Source: Jejuia sp043557195 (GTDB lineage: Bacteria > Bacteroidota > Bacteroidia > Flavobacteriales > Flavobacteriaceae). From it: DNA of 64,000 nucleotides. The position numbers and the translations under genes are program-made. Shown one piece after another: positions 45,642 to 54,599 of this stretch. Within the stretch, counting starts at the first letter, position 1; every line of letters starts with the position of its first letter. Location: assembly GCA_043557195.1 (NCBI GenBank), contig CP121314.1, forward strand, positions 1,302,001 to 1,366,000. The letters are read 5' to 3'. Below the pieces are notes generated by a model. It saw only the letters and a list, made by a program, of their open reading frames with translations, made no database searches and was not told where the DNA came from.

Positions 45642-46859
45642 TTATTCGGTAATTTGAAATCCGATGGCCTTTAAATCGTCCCAAAAGGTTGGATAGCTTT
45701 TTGAAACCACACCTGCATCTTCAATAATTATAGATTGCTTTAATGCTACTGGCGCAAAAGCCATTGCCATTCTATGGTCGTTATAAGTAGCAATTGGCAC
45801 CATAGGCTTGATCTCTTTTGAAGTTTTTAAATGCAAGGATTTGTCAGTGATTTCAACGCTTCCTCCTAACTTTTCAATTTCAGTTTTTAAAGCAACCAAT
45901 CTATCTGTTTCTTTAATTTTTAAGGTGTGAAGCCCTGTTAAATCACATGGCATACCTAATACAAAACATGTAACGGCTATAGTTTGTGCAATATCTGGGG
46001 CATTTTTTAAATCTAAAGTAAGCGGTGTTACTTCTGAAGTTTCTTTAGTTAGCGTGATACTGTTTTTGTTGAATTTTGATGTTACTCCAAAATGCTTGTA
46101 AATATCAACTAAACAAGAGTCTCCTTGTAAAGAGTTTTCTTTGTAGGATGACAATGTAATTTGAGTACCAACCTCGCTAATTGCAGCTATACTAAAATAA
46201 TAGGATGCCGAAGACCAATCAGACTCTACCGTTAATGGTTTTGGTTTAGCTTCTGAAGGATGTACCTTAATAACGTTGTTTTTAAATGAAGTTTCAATAC
46301 CAATTTCATTCAATAAACTTAAAGTCATATTTATGTATGGCACAGAGGTAATATCGCCTTCTAACGTTAGTTCAATTCCATTTTCAAGTTTTGTTGCAAT
46401 CAATAATAATGCTGAAATGTATTGACTGCTCACATTTGCTTTTAGGGACACTTTGTGTTTTGAAAGCTTCTTGCCTTTTATAGCTATTGGTGGAAAGCCT
46501 TCGTTTTCAACATAGCTAATATCTGCGCCTAACTCTCTCAATGCATCAACCAAAATCTTGATAGGCCGCTCTTTCATACGTTTTGAGCCTGTAAGTATGG
46601 TTTCTCTTCCTTCTTGCACTGCAAAATATGCCGTAAGGAAACGCATTGCTGTACCTGCGTGATGAATATCTACAACTTTTTCTGTTGTAGCTAATGCCTT
46701 CATCATCAAATTACTATCATCAGAATTTGACACATTATTTAGCTCAATTTCAGGAAAAAGCGCCTGCAATAACAATAAGCGGTTAGACTCACTTTTAGAA
46801 CCTGTTATTTCAACTAAAGATTCCTTTTGTATTGCTGACTTTTGTAGAGTAATATCCAT
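45642..46859 (-). CDS. aroA: EPSP synthase (3-phosphoshikimate 1-carboxyvinyltransferase)
   Basis: AroA joins shikimate-3-phosphate and phosphoenolpyruvate, the sixth shikimate step. The 405 residues carry GSKSESNRLLLLQAL (substrate loop), HAGTAMRFLTAYFA, LKANVSSQYISALLL, DNSWSSASYYF-like VESDWSSASYYFSIAA, and YNDHRMAMAFAPVAL. Its N-terminus is slightly short, as in Bacteroidota. It is separated from the aromatic operon at 54600-58842, so the pathway is split in this genome. A promoter and hairpin precede the ATG. Confidence 0.95.
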   Translation of the reverse strand: MDITLQKSAIQKESLVEITGSKSESNRLLLLQALFPEIELNNVSNSDDSNLMMKALATTEKVVDIHHAGTAMRFLTAYFAVQEGRETILTGSKRMKERPIKILVDALRELGADISYVENEGFPPIAIKGKKLSKHKVSLKANVSSQYISALLLIATKLENGIELTLEGDITSVPYINMTLSLLNEIGIETSFKNNVIKVHPSEAKPKPLTVESDWSSASYYFSIAAISEVGTQITLSSYKENSLQGDSCLVDIYKHFGVTSKFNKNSITLTKETSEVTPLTLDLKNAPDIAQTIAVTCFVLGMPCDLTGLHTLKIKETDRLVALKTEIEKLGGSVEITDKSLHLKTSKEIKPMVPIATYNDHRMAMAFAPVALKQSIIIEDAGVVSKSYPTFWDDLKAIGFQITE

Positions 46860-46863
46860 TAAA

Positions 46864-46886
46864 AAACGCTTCTAAAATTAGAAGCG
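46864..46886 (-). terminator. Hairpin with T-run between mazG-like gene and aroA
   Basis: On the minus strand, stem ACGCTTCTAA/TTAGAAGCGT followed by TTTTTT, ending 4 bp from the aroA ATG. It can end the upstream mazG-like transcript. Because a promoter -7 element lies at 46888-46895, it would also form the 5' end of the aroA mRNA. Confidence 0.65.
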
Positions 46887-46887
46887 T

Positions 46888-46895
46888 CAAATATA
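46888..46895 (-). promoter_or_regulatory. -7 element of a putative aroA promoter
   Basis: Minus-strand TATATTTG fits TAnnTTTG and lies right before the hairpin at 46864-46886. No clear -33 TTG at the usual distance. Confidence 0.35.
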
Positions 46896-46902
46896 ATTAC
46901 AA

Positions 46903-47229
46903 TTATTTTAATTTCTGATTATTGTGGTGCCTATCGTGATCTCGTTTAGCTTTTTTATCCATCCGCTTATCAAAAGCACCTTGCAAATCAACACCTGTTT
47001 GGTTGGCGAGACACAGCACTACAAATAGCACATCGGCCAATTCTTCACCTAGATCTTTATCCTTATCACTTTCTTTTTCACTTTGTTCCCCATAGCGACG
47101 TGCAATAATTCTTGCTACTTCACCGACCTCCTCGGTAAGTTGCGCCATATTAGTAAGTTCGTTAAAGTATCTTACTCCATGTTCGTTAATCCAATCGTCA
47201 ACAATTTTTTGCGCGTTTTTTATATCCAT
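46903..47229 (-). CDS. MazG-like nucleotide pyrophosphohydrolase
   Basis: The 108 residues form a single MazG-type helical domain with metal-binding motifs EEVGEVARIIARRYGEQ (EExxE) and LGEELADVLFVVLCLANQTGVDL (ExxD). The family hydrolyses nucleoside triphosphates to monophosphates, for example to clear non-canonical NTPs. Its ATG shares one base with the stop of the DUF3857 gene upstream, and a terminator follows, so it ends that operon. Confidence 0.88.
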   Translation of the reverse strand: MDIKNAQKIVDDWINEHGVRYFNELTNMAQLTEEVGEVARIIARRYGEQSEKESDKDKDLGEELADVLFVVLCLANQTGVDLQGAFDKRMDKKAKRDHDRHHNNQKLK

Positions 47230-49247
47230 TAAATTCTAGTTAATACTATTTGTTCGTTTTCTGCTTCTATTAAACCACTAAAATAAGATTTTAAAGCGTC
47301 ATAATACAATGGAGATACGATTGGGGCATTGAATTTTGAATCTACTATAAGTTGAACTGTATTACCAATAGATTTTATTTGATAGGTAAAAGCCCCTAAA
47401 TTATCAGGAAGCTCAAGCCTTTTTGCTTGCGGCAAAGATTCTACGGTATATCCTTCAGGAAGTGTAATATTAAACCTGTAAATATCATCCATAGGATAGC
47501 CGAAATCTACAGGGAATTCCCGCTGTTCAAGTTTAAATGGGTTTTCATTTGTTCTGAAAAACAATAACGGAGAAAAGTAGAGTTTATCACCAATGATATC
47601 AGCTTGACTTTCAATAGTAAATTTACAGTTTTCCATTACAGGCTTTCCTAGCGCATCATTATTAGCTACACTAAACTCAGAGATTTCCATACCGTCAAAT
47701 TTATTTTCTAAATCTTCAATAAATTGATCTTCATCTACATCATTAAAAGAATTGCGGTAGGCTCTTGCCTTATGCCCTGTTTTCACAGTTCTCATTTGCC
47801 CTTCAATGGCTCCTGTTTCATCTAGTTTAGCAAATAAATTAACGGTGTTTTTCGATATCTGTTTGGGGTATAAATCTATCAAAGTAGAACTTCCTGATTT
47901 TCTAATTATTCTTCCCTGCCAATTCAAAGCTCTAAATGGTAAAATATTGGGCGCACTATATTTACTACTAGCATCTAAAAGCACGACGTCATTTGGGAAT
48001 TCTATTCCACAAATTACGTAATTATAACCTTCGCGAGTTGGAAATAATGGGATACCATTTTTTCTGGTGCTTACTAAAACAGGATTTGCCTCTAAACCTG
48101 CATATCGTAACATAGAGGTTAGCATTAAATTTATATCTGCTACATTACCTTTATGCTCTTTAAAAGCCTTTCTCAAACCATTGCTAGAATACTTACTGTA
48201 GTATCCATTCCAGTTCATATTTGATTTTACATAATCAAAAATCAACGCCGTCTTCTGCATAGGATCAGACACTTCAGCTAATATAGCATCAATATCTGAT
48301 TCAAAATATCCAGATTTGTCCAATTCACCACCAAAATTTGGGTTTTTATAAATACTCTTTACTACATCTTCCCAGGTTGTTGAATAATATTTTAAAGTAG
48401 AATTTGGAAAATTCGTATACGACAATTCATATTTAACTGCTGAACGATAATTTCTAATATTATTTACGTAAGGTTCGTTTCTAAGTGCTGGAATATCAGA
48501 GAGACTATATGTATCAATGTGTTCCGTAAAATCTATACTTGTGTTACTGAAAGTAGTTTTAACTCCAGAAAAACCCTGACCACTACTTCTAGTTTTATTC
48601 GTAAATGTTATTTTATCATTCCGTCTTGTTTTTGTTGGAACCACATTCAAAAAACCTTTAGTACTTAATTTAAAGACAAAATATTCTGGTACAGCAAATC
48701 TTGCATCCAACTTTTTTATAGGAATTTCATGCTGAAACTCAAATACATCAACATTAGAATAAAATGGAGACTGAATTTCATACTTATACTCTATTACACA
48801 ACCTTCCTTTATATTTGGTAATGTAAACTTGGTTTCATTATAGTATTTTGACATCTCAGTTTTAAAAATACCATCTTTTTTCAATTTCATTTCCTCAATT
48901 TTCCCACCTTCCAGATTATACGTATAGCCTTTTAAACCATGTACAATCTCTTCATCACTAGAACTCTTATATAGAGGTATACTATTAGTAGCGAATTCAA
49001 AACCATCTTTATTATAAATCTTTATTCTCTCATGAATTTCTGTGACCAAAACAAATCCATCATTTTGATTATATCTAAAAAATGTATTTCTATCTTTATA
49101 AAGATAAGCAGCACTTACAGATGAATCGGTTGGATAAAATTTCTCAGACAGTTCTCCTGTTGACACCTTACCAAAATCGTAATTTTGGGCGCCTAATACT
49201 GAACTTAATAAAACGGTTAGAATAAAACTTTTAATTCTCATTATCAT
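47229..49247 (-). CDS. DUF3857/transglutaminase-like protein, catalytic residues lost
   Basis: The 672 residues have a signal peptide (about 1-20), a DUF3857 beta domain (about 60-250), a transglutaminase fold (about 320-430) and a DUF3858-like C-terminal beta domain. Aligned with the neighbouring paralogue, the catalytic Cys is V369 (GNVADINLMLTSMLRYAGL), the His is Y410 (EGYNYVICG), and only the Asp is kept (D425 in LLDAS). It therefore looks like a pseudoenzyme that may bind a ligand or partner. The start overlaps the upstream paralogue's end by 17 bp, so the two are co-translated. Confidence 0.85.
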   Translation of the reverse strand: MIMRIKSFILTVLLSSVLGAQNYDFGKVSTGELSEKFYPTDSSVSAAYLYKDRNTFFRYNQNDGFVLVTEIHERIKIYNKDGFEFATNSIPLYKSSSDEEIVHGLKGYTYNLEGGKIEEMKLKKDGIFKTEMSKYYNETKFTLPNIKEGCVIEYKYEIQSPFYSNVDVFEFQHEIPIKKLDARFAVPEYFVFKLSTKGFLNVVPTKTRRNDKITFTNKTRSSGQGFSGVKTTFSNTSIDFTEHIDTYSLSDIPALRNEPYVNNIRNYRSAVKYELSYTNFPNSTLKYYSTTWEDVVKSIYKNPNFGGELDKSGYFESDIDAILAEVSDPMQKTALIFDYVKSNMNWNGYYSKYSSNGLRKAFKEHKGNVADINLMLTSMLRYAGLEANPVLVSTRKNGIPLFPTREGYNYVICGIEFPNDVVLLDASSKYSAPNILPFRALNWQGRIIRKSGSSTLIDLYPKQISKNTVNLFAKLDETGAIEGQMRTVKTGHKARAYRNSFNDVDEDQFIEDLENKFDGMEISEFSVANNDALGKPVMENCKFTIESQADIIGDKLYFSPLLFFRTNENPFKLEQREFPVDFGYPMDDIYRFNITLPEGYTVESLPQAKRLELPDNLGAFTYQIKSIGNTVQLIVDSKFNAPIVSPLYYDALKSYFSGLIEAENEQIVLTRI

Positions 49248-51168
49248 TAATTTTAAGCAATGCTACTTTAGCATTATCTAATTTTGAAACTTGTTTATAA
49301 AAATCACGAAATGCAGCATACTCTTCTTTAGGATATTCGCCATCGTTGATAATAAATTCTCGTTTGTACACTAAAATATTAGCGTTTTTCTCCTCTATCT
49401 CCATCCTGTAACTCCCAAATTTGTTGCTAATGACTTTATTTTTAGGTAGAGATTCAACTTTAAATCCTTCTGGTAATTTAATTTCAATCTCATCACGGTC
49501 TATAAAACCGCGCTTGACTTTAACTGGTAAGGTTCTATTTCTGTAACGGTCTGGTATATGTCTATTACGATTTAAGGCGTTTATTGCAAACAACAACCGA
49601 TTCCCTGCTTTTTTAGCATAATTCCGCGCCTTGAATTTTACAACTTCTTTAAACTGAATGCTGTCTTTATCATTCTCAATTACGATATCTTCTATGTTTA
49701 AAGTATTAATGTAGCGCCAGCGTTTTTTATACATCAAATCTTTTTCTCTAGCTTCGTAATTCTCAATTCTATATTTATCATCATATTGAATGCCTTTTGA
49801 GATTACTTCAACCTGTGCTGAAATAGCCCCGTCATTCGTTAAACTGTAGGCACCTTTCAACATTTGTAGATTCTCTTCAGTAATGTATTTGGTAGTATGT
49901 TTAATCATTCCGCCATCAGGAGTTACAACTATCACATCTCTATCATCAGTAAAATCGCCAAGAAACCCGAATGGTAAACTTTGGCTTGTACATTCTAACC
50001 AAATATCTTTATCATTTTCTTGTGGAATATTTAAAATTACATGATTAGTTTGTCCACCAAAGGACACAAAATCTTTATCCACACTTAATTGTTCAGAAGG
50101 AGAAGCATACAGTCTTGTGTAGTAAGACGTTACCCCCGCAACATCCAACAATGCTTTGGTGTAATTAGTTAAGCCTTTGCAATCACCATATTTTACCCGG
50201 TCTACATCACTTGCAGAAATAGGACGCATACCACCAATGCCAACTTGAACACTAATATATCTTGTATTATCTTGAACGTATTGATATACTTTTTTTGCTT
50301 TTTCTATAGGATCAGTTTCGTTTGCTACTAATGATTTTATATAATTTGCTGTTTCATCAGATACCGTTGCACGTCCTGAAAGTAAATTATCATTAAACCA
50401 TTTCCCCATAGTATCCCAATCTCCTGCTACGGCTTGAACCCCTTCATAATTAAACTCGTTTGATGCAAACAATACTTTCGGTACTAAATTTCGAAATGGC
50501 GGACTATAAGCTTCAGGCTTAAAAGGTGCGATGTTTTTTAACTTATAAATGATTTTAAAATCTTCGCTAGAATCCCGATTTACGTTAACACCTTCTAAAT
50601 TTATTTCCTTAGTTCTCAACGTCATAGTTTCAGGAAAATGAATTTTGTATCCGTAATTTTCAACACCCAAAAAAGGCCCTCTAATTGGCGTTAAAGAAGG
50701 TATAAAAGCGGTATTACTTGTACTAACTTCTGAAGTAAATTCAACGGTATAAGGATATGATATTGGTGTATAATCCAGATATAATATTCTGGAATCTGAA
50801 TACAACGTCCCTCCATCTACAGCACTTACATCCTTAAAATCACTTTTTCTAAATTTTTCAATTTGCTTTCCAAAAGCATCAAACACTAATGCTTGCACGT
50901 GTTTCACTTTTACATCATCATCATAATAAACCTGAGCGCCAACGGCTTTATTACCATGACTATTTAAAACCGTAACAATACGCTTTTCAGTCTCTATCAT
51001 TTCGTCGATAGACTTTATTAAAACATTGGTTTCATTTAACCTTACCACAGCATTAGCATCTTCACTTAACGCTTCTGGGATTGTTAAACTAATATGATAC
51101 TTGTCTTGTGAAAAACTTTGAAATGTAAGTAGTAATACAATTATATTGGCAAGATTCCTTAAACTCAT
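49231..51168 (-). CDS. DUF3857/transglutaminase-like protein, active-site residues kept
   Basis: The 645 residues share the layout of the downstream paralogue: signal peptide (about 1-20), DUF3857 domain, transglutaminase core and C-terminal beta domain. The core keeps C330 in VKYGDCKGLTNYTKALL and H376 in GGQTNHVILNI; the acid position is E392 in WLECTS. It may act on peptides in the periplasm. The family is widespread in Bacteroidota, with no defined substrate. It is the first of a pair that overlaps by 17 bp. Confidence 0.88.
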   Translation of the reverse strand: MSLRNLANIIVLLLTFQSFSQDKYHISLTIPEALSEDANAVVRLNETNVLIKSIDEMIETEKRIVTVLNSHGNKAVGAQVYYDDDVKVKHVQALVFDAFGKQIEKFRKSDFKDVSAVDGGTLYSDSRILYLDYTPISYPYTVEFTSEVSTSNTAFIPSLTPIRGPFLGVENYGYKIHFPETMTLRTKEINLEGVNVNRDSSEDFKIIYKLKNIAPFKPEAYSPPFRNLVPKVLFASNEFNYEGVQAVAGDWDTMGKWFNDNLLSGRATVSDETANYIKSLVANETDPIEKAKKVYQYVQDNTRYISVQVGIGGMRPISASDVDRVKYGDCKGLTNYTKALLDVAGVTSYYTRLYASPSEQLSVDKDFVSFGGQTNHVILNIPQENDKDIWLECTSQSLPFGFLGDFTDDRDVIVVTPDGGMIKHTTKYITEENLQMLKGAYSLTNDGAISAQVEVISKGIQYDDKYRIENYEAREKDLMYKKRWRYINTLNIEDIVIENDKDSIQFKEVVKFKARNYAKKAGNRLLFAINALNRNRHIPDRYRNRTLPVKVKRGFIDRDEIEIKLPEGFKVESLPKNKVISNKFGSYRMEIEEKNANILVYKREFIINDGEYPKEEYAAFRDFYKQVSKLDNAKVALLKINDNEN

Positions 51169-51232
51169 TAATGATTTTTTGGTCTATAAAATTATAGCAA
51201 ATAGACATCACATTTTATGAGAAATATCATAT

Positions 51233-51760
51233 TTAGCTGGCTCGTTGTATTACCAAATTAAATAAAAATCTTACAGAAATCACAATTAAGCAAGGAAAAA
51301 GTATATATTTTATTTCACTAAAAATCACTTGAAGCCCCCAATTTGTAAAGAAGCTTTTTATACTCAATGGTGAAACAAGTATAACTCGTGTATCGAAGAA
51401 ATATCGAGAATTTTCAAAAGGAATAAAGAAACCAACACCTTCGCCTCCTGTGGTTATTGCATCTAAAAGTCCGTGAGATACAACAGATAAAAAAATCACT
51501 AAAAACCAGATGAATTTATGCTTTTTACCTATTGTAAACATAAGTATCAAAGCCCATAAAACAGCGAATGAAAAGGAATGTGTAAACCCGCGATGCCCTA
51601 ATGGAGACTCATAAGGAATTCCAATTCTATAACCAATAACATCAAAATCTGGTAAAATGGTTGAAAATATAGCAGCTAACAATAACCATTTTAGATTTTT
51701 ATTATCTATTACTTTTGAAATTGTGTACCCAACAATAGCATGACCAAAAACAGATGCCAT
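51233..51760 (-). CDS. Membrane-bound metal-dependent hydrolase-like protein (YdjM/DUF457)
   Basis: The 175 residues begin MASVFGHAIVGYTISK and include ILPDFDVIGY and GHRGFTHSFSFAVLWALIL, the conserved H and D motifs of the family, with four hydrophobic helices. The biochemical function is not established. Its ATG directly follows the stop of dtd (51761), so it is in the rsgA-dtd operon. Confidence 0.9.
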   Translation of the reverse strand: MASVFGHAIVGYTISKVIDNKNLKWLLLAAIFSTILPDFDVIGYRIGIPYESPLGHRGFTHSFSFAVLWALILMFTIGKKHKFIWFLVIFLSVVSHGLLDAITTGGEGVGFFIPFENSRYFFDTRVILVSPLSIKSFFTNWGLQVIFSEIKYILFPCLIVISVRFLFNLVIQRAS

Positions 51761-52213
51761 TTATTCTTTGTTTTTAGTATCGATGATGATGGTTACAGGG
51801 CCATCATTTATTAATGCTACCTGCATATTAGCTCCAAATTCTCCTGATTGAATTGATTTACCTAAAGTAGTTTCTAACTTTTGAAGAAAGTTTTCATATA
51901 TCGGAATAGCAATATCAGGTTTTGCTGCTTTTATATAGCTGGGGCGATTACCTTTTTTTGTTGCCGCATGAAGTGTAAACTGACTAACCACAATAACGTC
52001 TCCATCTACATCCACTAGAGATTTATTCATCACACCATTTTCATCTCCAAAAATTCTAAGATTAGTAATTTTATTACACAACCAATCTATATCTTCTTGG
52101 GTATCTTCATTAATAATTCCTAAAAGCACTAATAGACCATTTCCAATTGAAGCTACTTCTTGGTTTTCAATGGTAACACTTGCTTTTGATACGCGTTGGA
52201 TGACTACTTTCAC
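51761..52213 (-). CDS. dtd: D-aminoacyl-tRNA deacylase
   Basis: Dtd removes D-amino acids and mischarged Gly from tRNA. The 150 residues keep MKVVIQRVSKASVTIE, VVSQFTLHAATKKGNRPSY (SQxT motif) and the cross-subunit GPVTIIIDTKN (Gly-cisPro region; here GP). The start overlaps the rsgA stop by 4 bp, and its stop abuts the DUF457 gene. Confidence 0.96.
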   Translation of the reverse strand: MKVVIQRVSKASVTIENQEVASIGNGLLVLLGIINEDTQEDIDWLCNKITNLRIFGDENGVMNKSLVDVDGDVIVVSQFTLHAATKKGNRPSYIKAAKPDIAIPIYENFLQKLETTLGKSIQSGEFGANMQVALINDGPVTIIIDTKNKE

Positions 52214-53160
52214 TCGTTATCCCAATTATCAGTTCTATAATTTTCATCTTCGCCTTCTAATATTTGCACATAACTTCGATATCGCGAGTAGGCAATCTCA
52301 TCATTATCTAATGCATCTTTTACTGCGCATTTTGGTTCTTGTAAGTGGAGACAATTATTAAACTTACAGTCTTGTTTTAATTCAAAAATCTCCGGAAAAT
52401 AATCCCCCACTTCTTCCCTATCCATATCTACCACACCAAAACCTTTTATCCCTGGCGTATCAATTATTTTACCACCAAAACTGGTATCAAACATTTCTGC
52501 AAATGTAGTGGTATGCTGCCCTTGCATATGCTGATTAGAGATTTCTTTAGTTTTTAAATTTAAAGCAGGTTCAATAGCATTTACCAAAGTAGATTTACCT
52601 ACACCAGAATGCCCTGAAAACATACTCACCTTATCCCGCATTAGGTTTTTTACTTTCTCAACATTTTTACCCGTTTTTGCTGAAATACCGATACATTCAT
52701 AACCAATTTTTCTATAAACATGGGCTAAGTATTTTACCTCGTTTAACGTTTCTTCATCGTAAGTATCAATCTTATTAAAAAGTAAAATCGTTTTAATTGA
52801 ATATGCTTCTGCTGTAACCAAAAACCGATCTATAAAACTTGTGAATGTTGGTGGATTATCAATGGTAATCATTAAAAACACCTGATCTATATTAGCTGAA
52901 ATAATATGGGTTTGTTTAGAAAGATTTACCGATTTCCTAACGATGTAATTTTTTCTATCGTGGATGTTGTGTATAATTCCTGAAACCTCATCATTATTCG
53001 TTTCTAATTCAAAATCTACAATATCTCCAACAGCAATAGGATTCGTGCTTTTTATACCCTTAATACGAAATTTACCTTTAATACGACATTGGTAAAATTC
53101 ACCCAATTGGGTTTTTACTGTATACCAGCTTCCTGTAGATTTATAAACGCTTCCTGTCAT
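52210..53160 (-). CDS. rsgA: Ribosome-associated GTPase RsgA
   Basis: RsgA is a circularly permuted GTPase that helps mature the 30S subunit. The 316 residues show an N-terminal OB fold, G4 NKID (LLFNKIDTYDEE) ahead of G1 (GHSGVGKSTLVNA) and G3 (DTPGIKGF), which is the permuted order. A C-terminal zinc site follows, CKFNNCLHLQEPKC. It begins a minus-strand operon with dtd and the DUF457 gene. Confidence 0.97.
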   Translation of the reverse strand: MTGSVYKSTGSWYTVKTQLGEFYQCRIKGKFRIKGIKSTNPIAVGDIVDFELETNNDEVSGIIHNIHDRKNYIVRKSVNLSKQTHIISANIDQVFLMITIDNPPTFTSFIDRFLVTAEAYSIKTILLFNKIDTYDEETLNEVKYLAHVYRKIGYECIGISAKTGKNVEKVKNLMRDKVSMFSGHSGVGKSTLVNAIEPALNLKTKEISNQHMQGQHTTTFAEMFDTSFGGKIIDTPGIKGFGVVDMDREEVGDYFPEIFELKQDCKFNNCLHLQEPKCAVKDALDNDEIAYSRYRSYVQILEGEDENYRTDNWDNE

Positions 53161-53204
53161 GCATTAGATTGTACTACAAAATAACGATATTTAAATTGAA
53201 ATAG

Positions 53205-53873
53205 TTAATCTATAATGGCTTTTTTAGTGGTAAGATGTTTACCATCTGCATTGATATTTATTAGATATATTCCTGAGGCGTTTTCACTTAAATCGATATG
53301 CAAAATTTTATTTTGTGGTTTACCAGCTATAGTTTTTACCAATTGCCCAGAAATATTAAATATCTGTATCTGTACGTTTTTGTAATCATCAATTAATTTA
53401 AGTTGAAATCTACCTGTTTTTGAAGGGTTTGGATATAGTTTTTCCTCAATTTCATAAGTATTAACATCTTTAGAATCTTTGATTTTTTCGCCTTTCGCAG
53501 AACAACAAAATGATGTTACAGAAGGACAACATATTATGCTACAATAAGTTTTTGTAGTTGTTCCATAAGCAATAATCTCCACTGTATCCAAAGCTATATT
53601 TCCTTCTAAATTTACTGTAACTGCCTTTCGGTCTCCAACAATTATTTCTTTTGAATCATAACCCAAATAAGACACCACTAGCGTATCTTTTTGATGGACT
53701 TGCAATTCAAAATTTCCATCAAAATCTGAAATTGCACCTTTTTCAGTGCCTTTAATAATTACATTAGCTCCCAAAAGAGGCTCCTCTTCACTTGAAATAT
53801 TACCTATAATTGTAGTTTGTGAAAATGTCGTGAAGGCGGTGAATAATAATAGAAAAGTAAATTTTGGTTTCAT
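53205..53873 (-). CDS. Secreted CarboxypepD_reg-like protein with Cys-rich insert and T9SS sorting domain
   Basis: The 222 residues have a signal peptide (about 1-18), a CarboxypepD_reg-like beta domain (about 20-92: PLLGANVIIKGTEKGAISDFDGNFEL), then LDTVEIIAYGTTTKTY, which resembles the SusC/TonB-receptor plug start. A Cys cluster follows (C111, C115, C116, C123, C124). A type IX sorting domain ends it (about 147-222: LYPNPSKTGRFQLKL...ISGQLVKTI...ASGIYLI). It is probably exported and anchored at the surface by type IX secretion. No barrel is present, so it is not a receptor. Function unknown. Confidence 0.85.
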   Translation of the reverse strand: MKPKFTFLLLFTAFTTFSQTTIIGNISSEEEPLLGANVIIKGTEKGAISDFDGNFELQVHQKDTLVVSYLGYDSKEIIVGDRKAVTVNLEGNIALDTVEIIAYGTTTKTYCSIICCPSVTSFCCSAKGEKIKDSKDVNTYEIEEKLYPNPSKTGRFQLKLIDDYKNVQIQIFNISGQLVKTIAGKPQNKILHIDLSENASGIYLININADGKHLTTKKAIID

Positions 53874-54065
53874 AGTTTTAGAATTTTAGTTATCCACCAT
53901 AAACCTAAATCAAAACTCACTTTGTGTAAAACATAAATGAGTGTATGCAACCTTTCAATTAGTCAACTGTCTATAAAAGAAAATACTTTAGAATAAAATA
54001 ACCTTTTTGCGTAAGAGTATTTTTATATTAGCATTATTAACCTTAAAATTTAAAATTTCAACAAC

Positions 54066-54512
54066 ATGAGAAAATTAGTATTAGTATTAGCAATTTGTGC
54101 TTTCAGCTTTATTGATGCTCAAGCCCAAGTAGAGTTTAAAGTAGTAACCAGTGTAGAATCTATTGTACCTAGCGGATTAGGTCGTTCTAGAATAATTAGC
54201 GCCAACGACGAGAAAGATTACAAGGAATTTACAACAACACAAACTGAAGAAGATAACACGCGTAACAAATCTAAAAGAGATGAGATAAGAGTTAAGGGTT
54301 TTGACGAAACAAAATTGTTAAACTTTTTTAACCTAGGAGGTATTCGTTTTCAAAATATAGCAGCAAATGATGCTTTAATCACTTCTAAAATCAACACTAT
54401 GATAGAAGAAGGCTGGGAATTAGCTTTTGTAACAAGTGCTGTTGAAAGTGCTGGTAAAGGAGACAATCAAGGTATTTTTATTACCAGATATCTGTTCAAA
54501 AGAAATAAATAA
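54066..54512 (+). CDS. Conserved secreted hypothetical protein
   Basis: The 148 residues have a clear signal peptide (1-21, LVLVLAICAFSFIDAQAQ) and a small mature domain with no recognised family. The segment MIEEGWELAFVTSAVESAGKGDNQGIFITRYLFKR resembles short flavobacterial periplasmic domains. The gene stands alone, divergent from the T9SS protein gene, and is closed by a strong bidirectional terminator. A promoter is not certain. Confidence 0.75.
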   Translation: MRKLVLVLAICAFSFIDAQAQVEFKVVTSVESIVPSGLGRSRIISANDEKDYKEFTTTQTEEDNTRNKSKRDEIRVKGFDETKLLNFFNLGGIRFQNIAANDALITSKINTMIEEGWELAFVTSAVESAGKGDNQGIFITRYLFKRNK

Positions 54513-54556
54513 AAACTGTGAATCTGAGCTAATTTCAGAATGACAAACAGAAACAA

Positions 54557-54584
54557 AAAAGCCTCCAAAATGGAGGCTTTTTTT
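54557..54584. terminator. Bidirectional terminator
   Basis: The stem AAGCCTCC/GGAGGCTT with loop AAAAT is flanked by A6 and T7 runs. It serves the gene ending at 54512 and the converging aromatic operon ending at 54600. Confidence 0.9.
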
Positions 54585-54599
54585 ATAAATAAAAACGTT

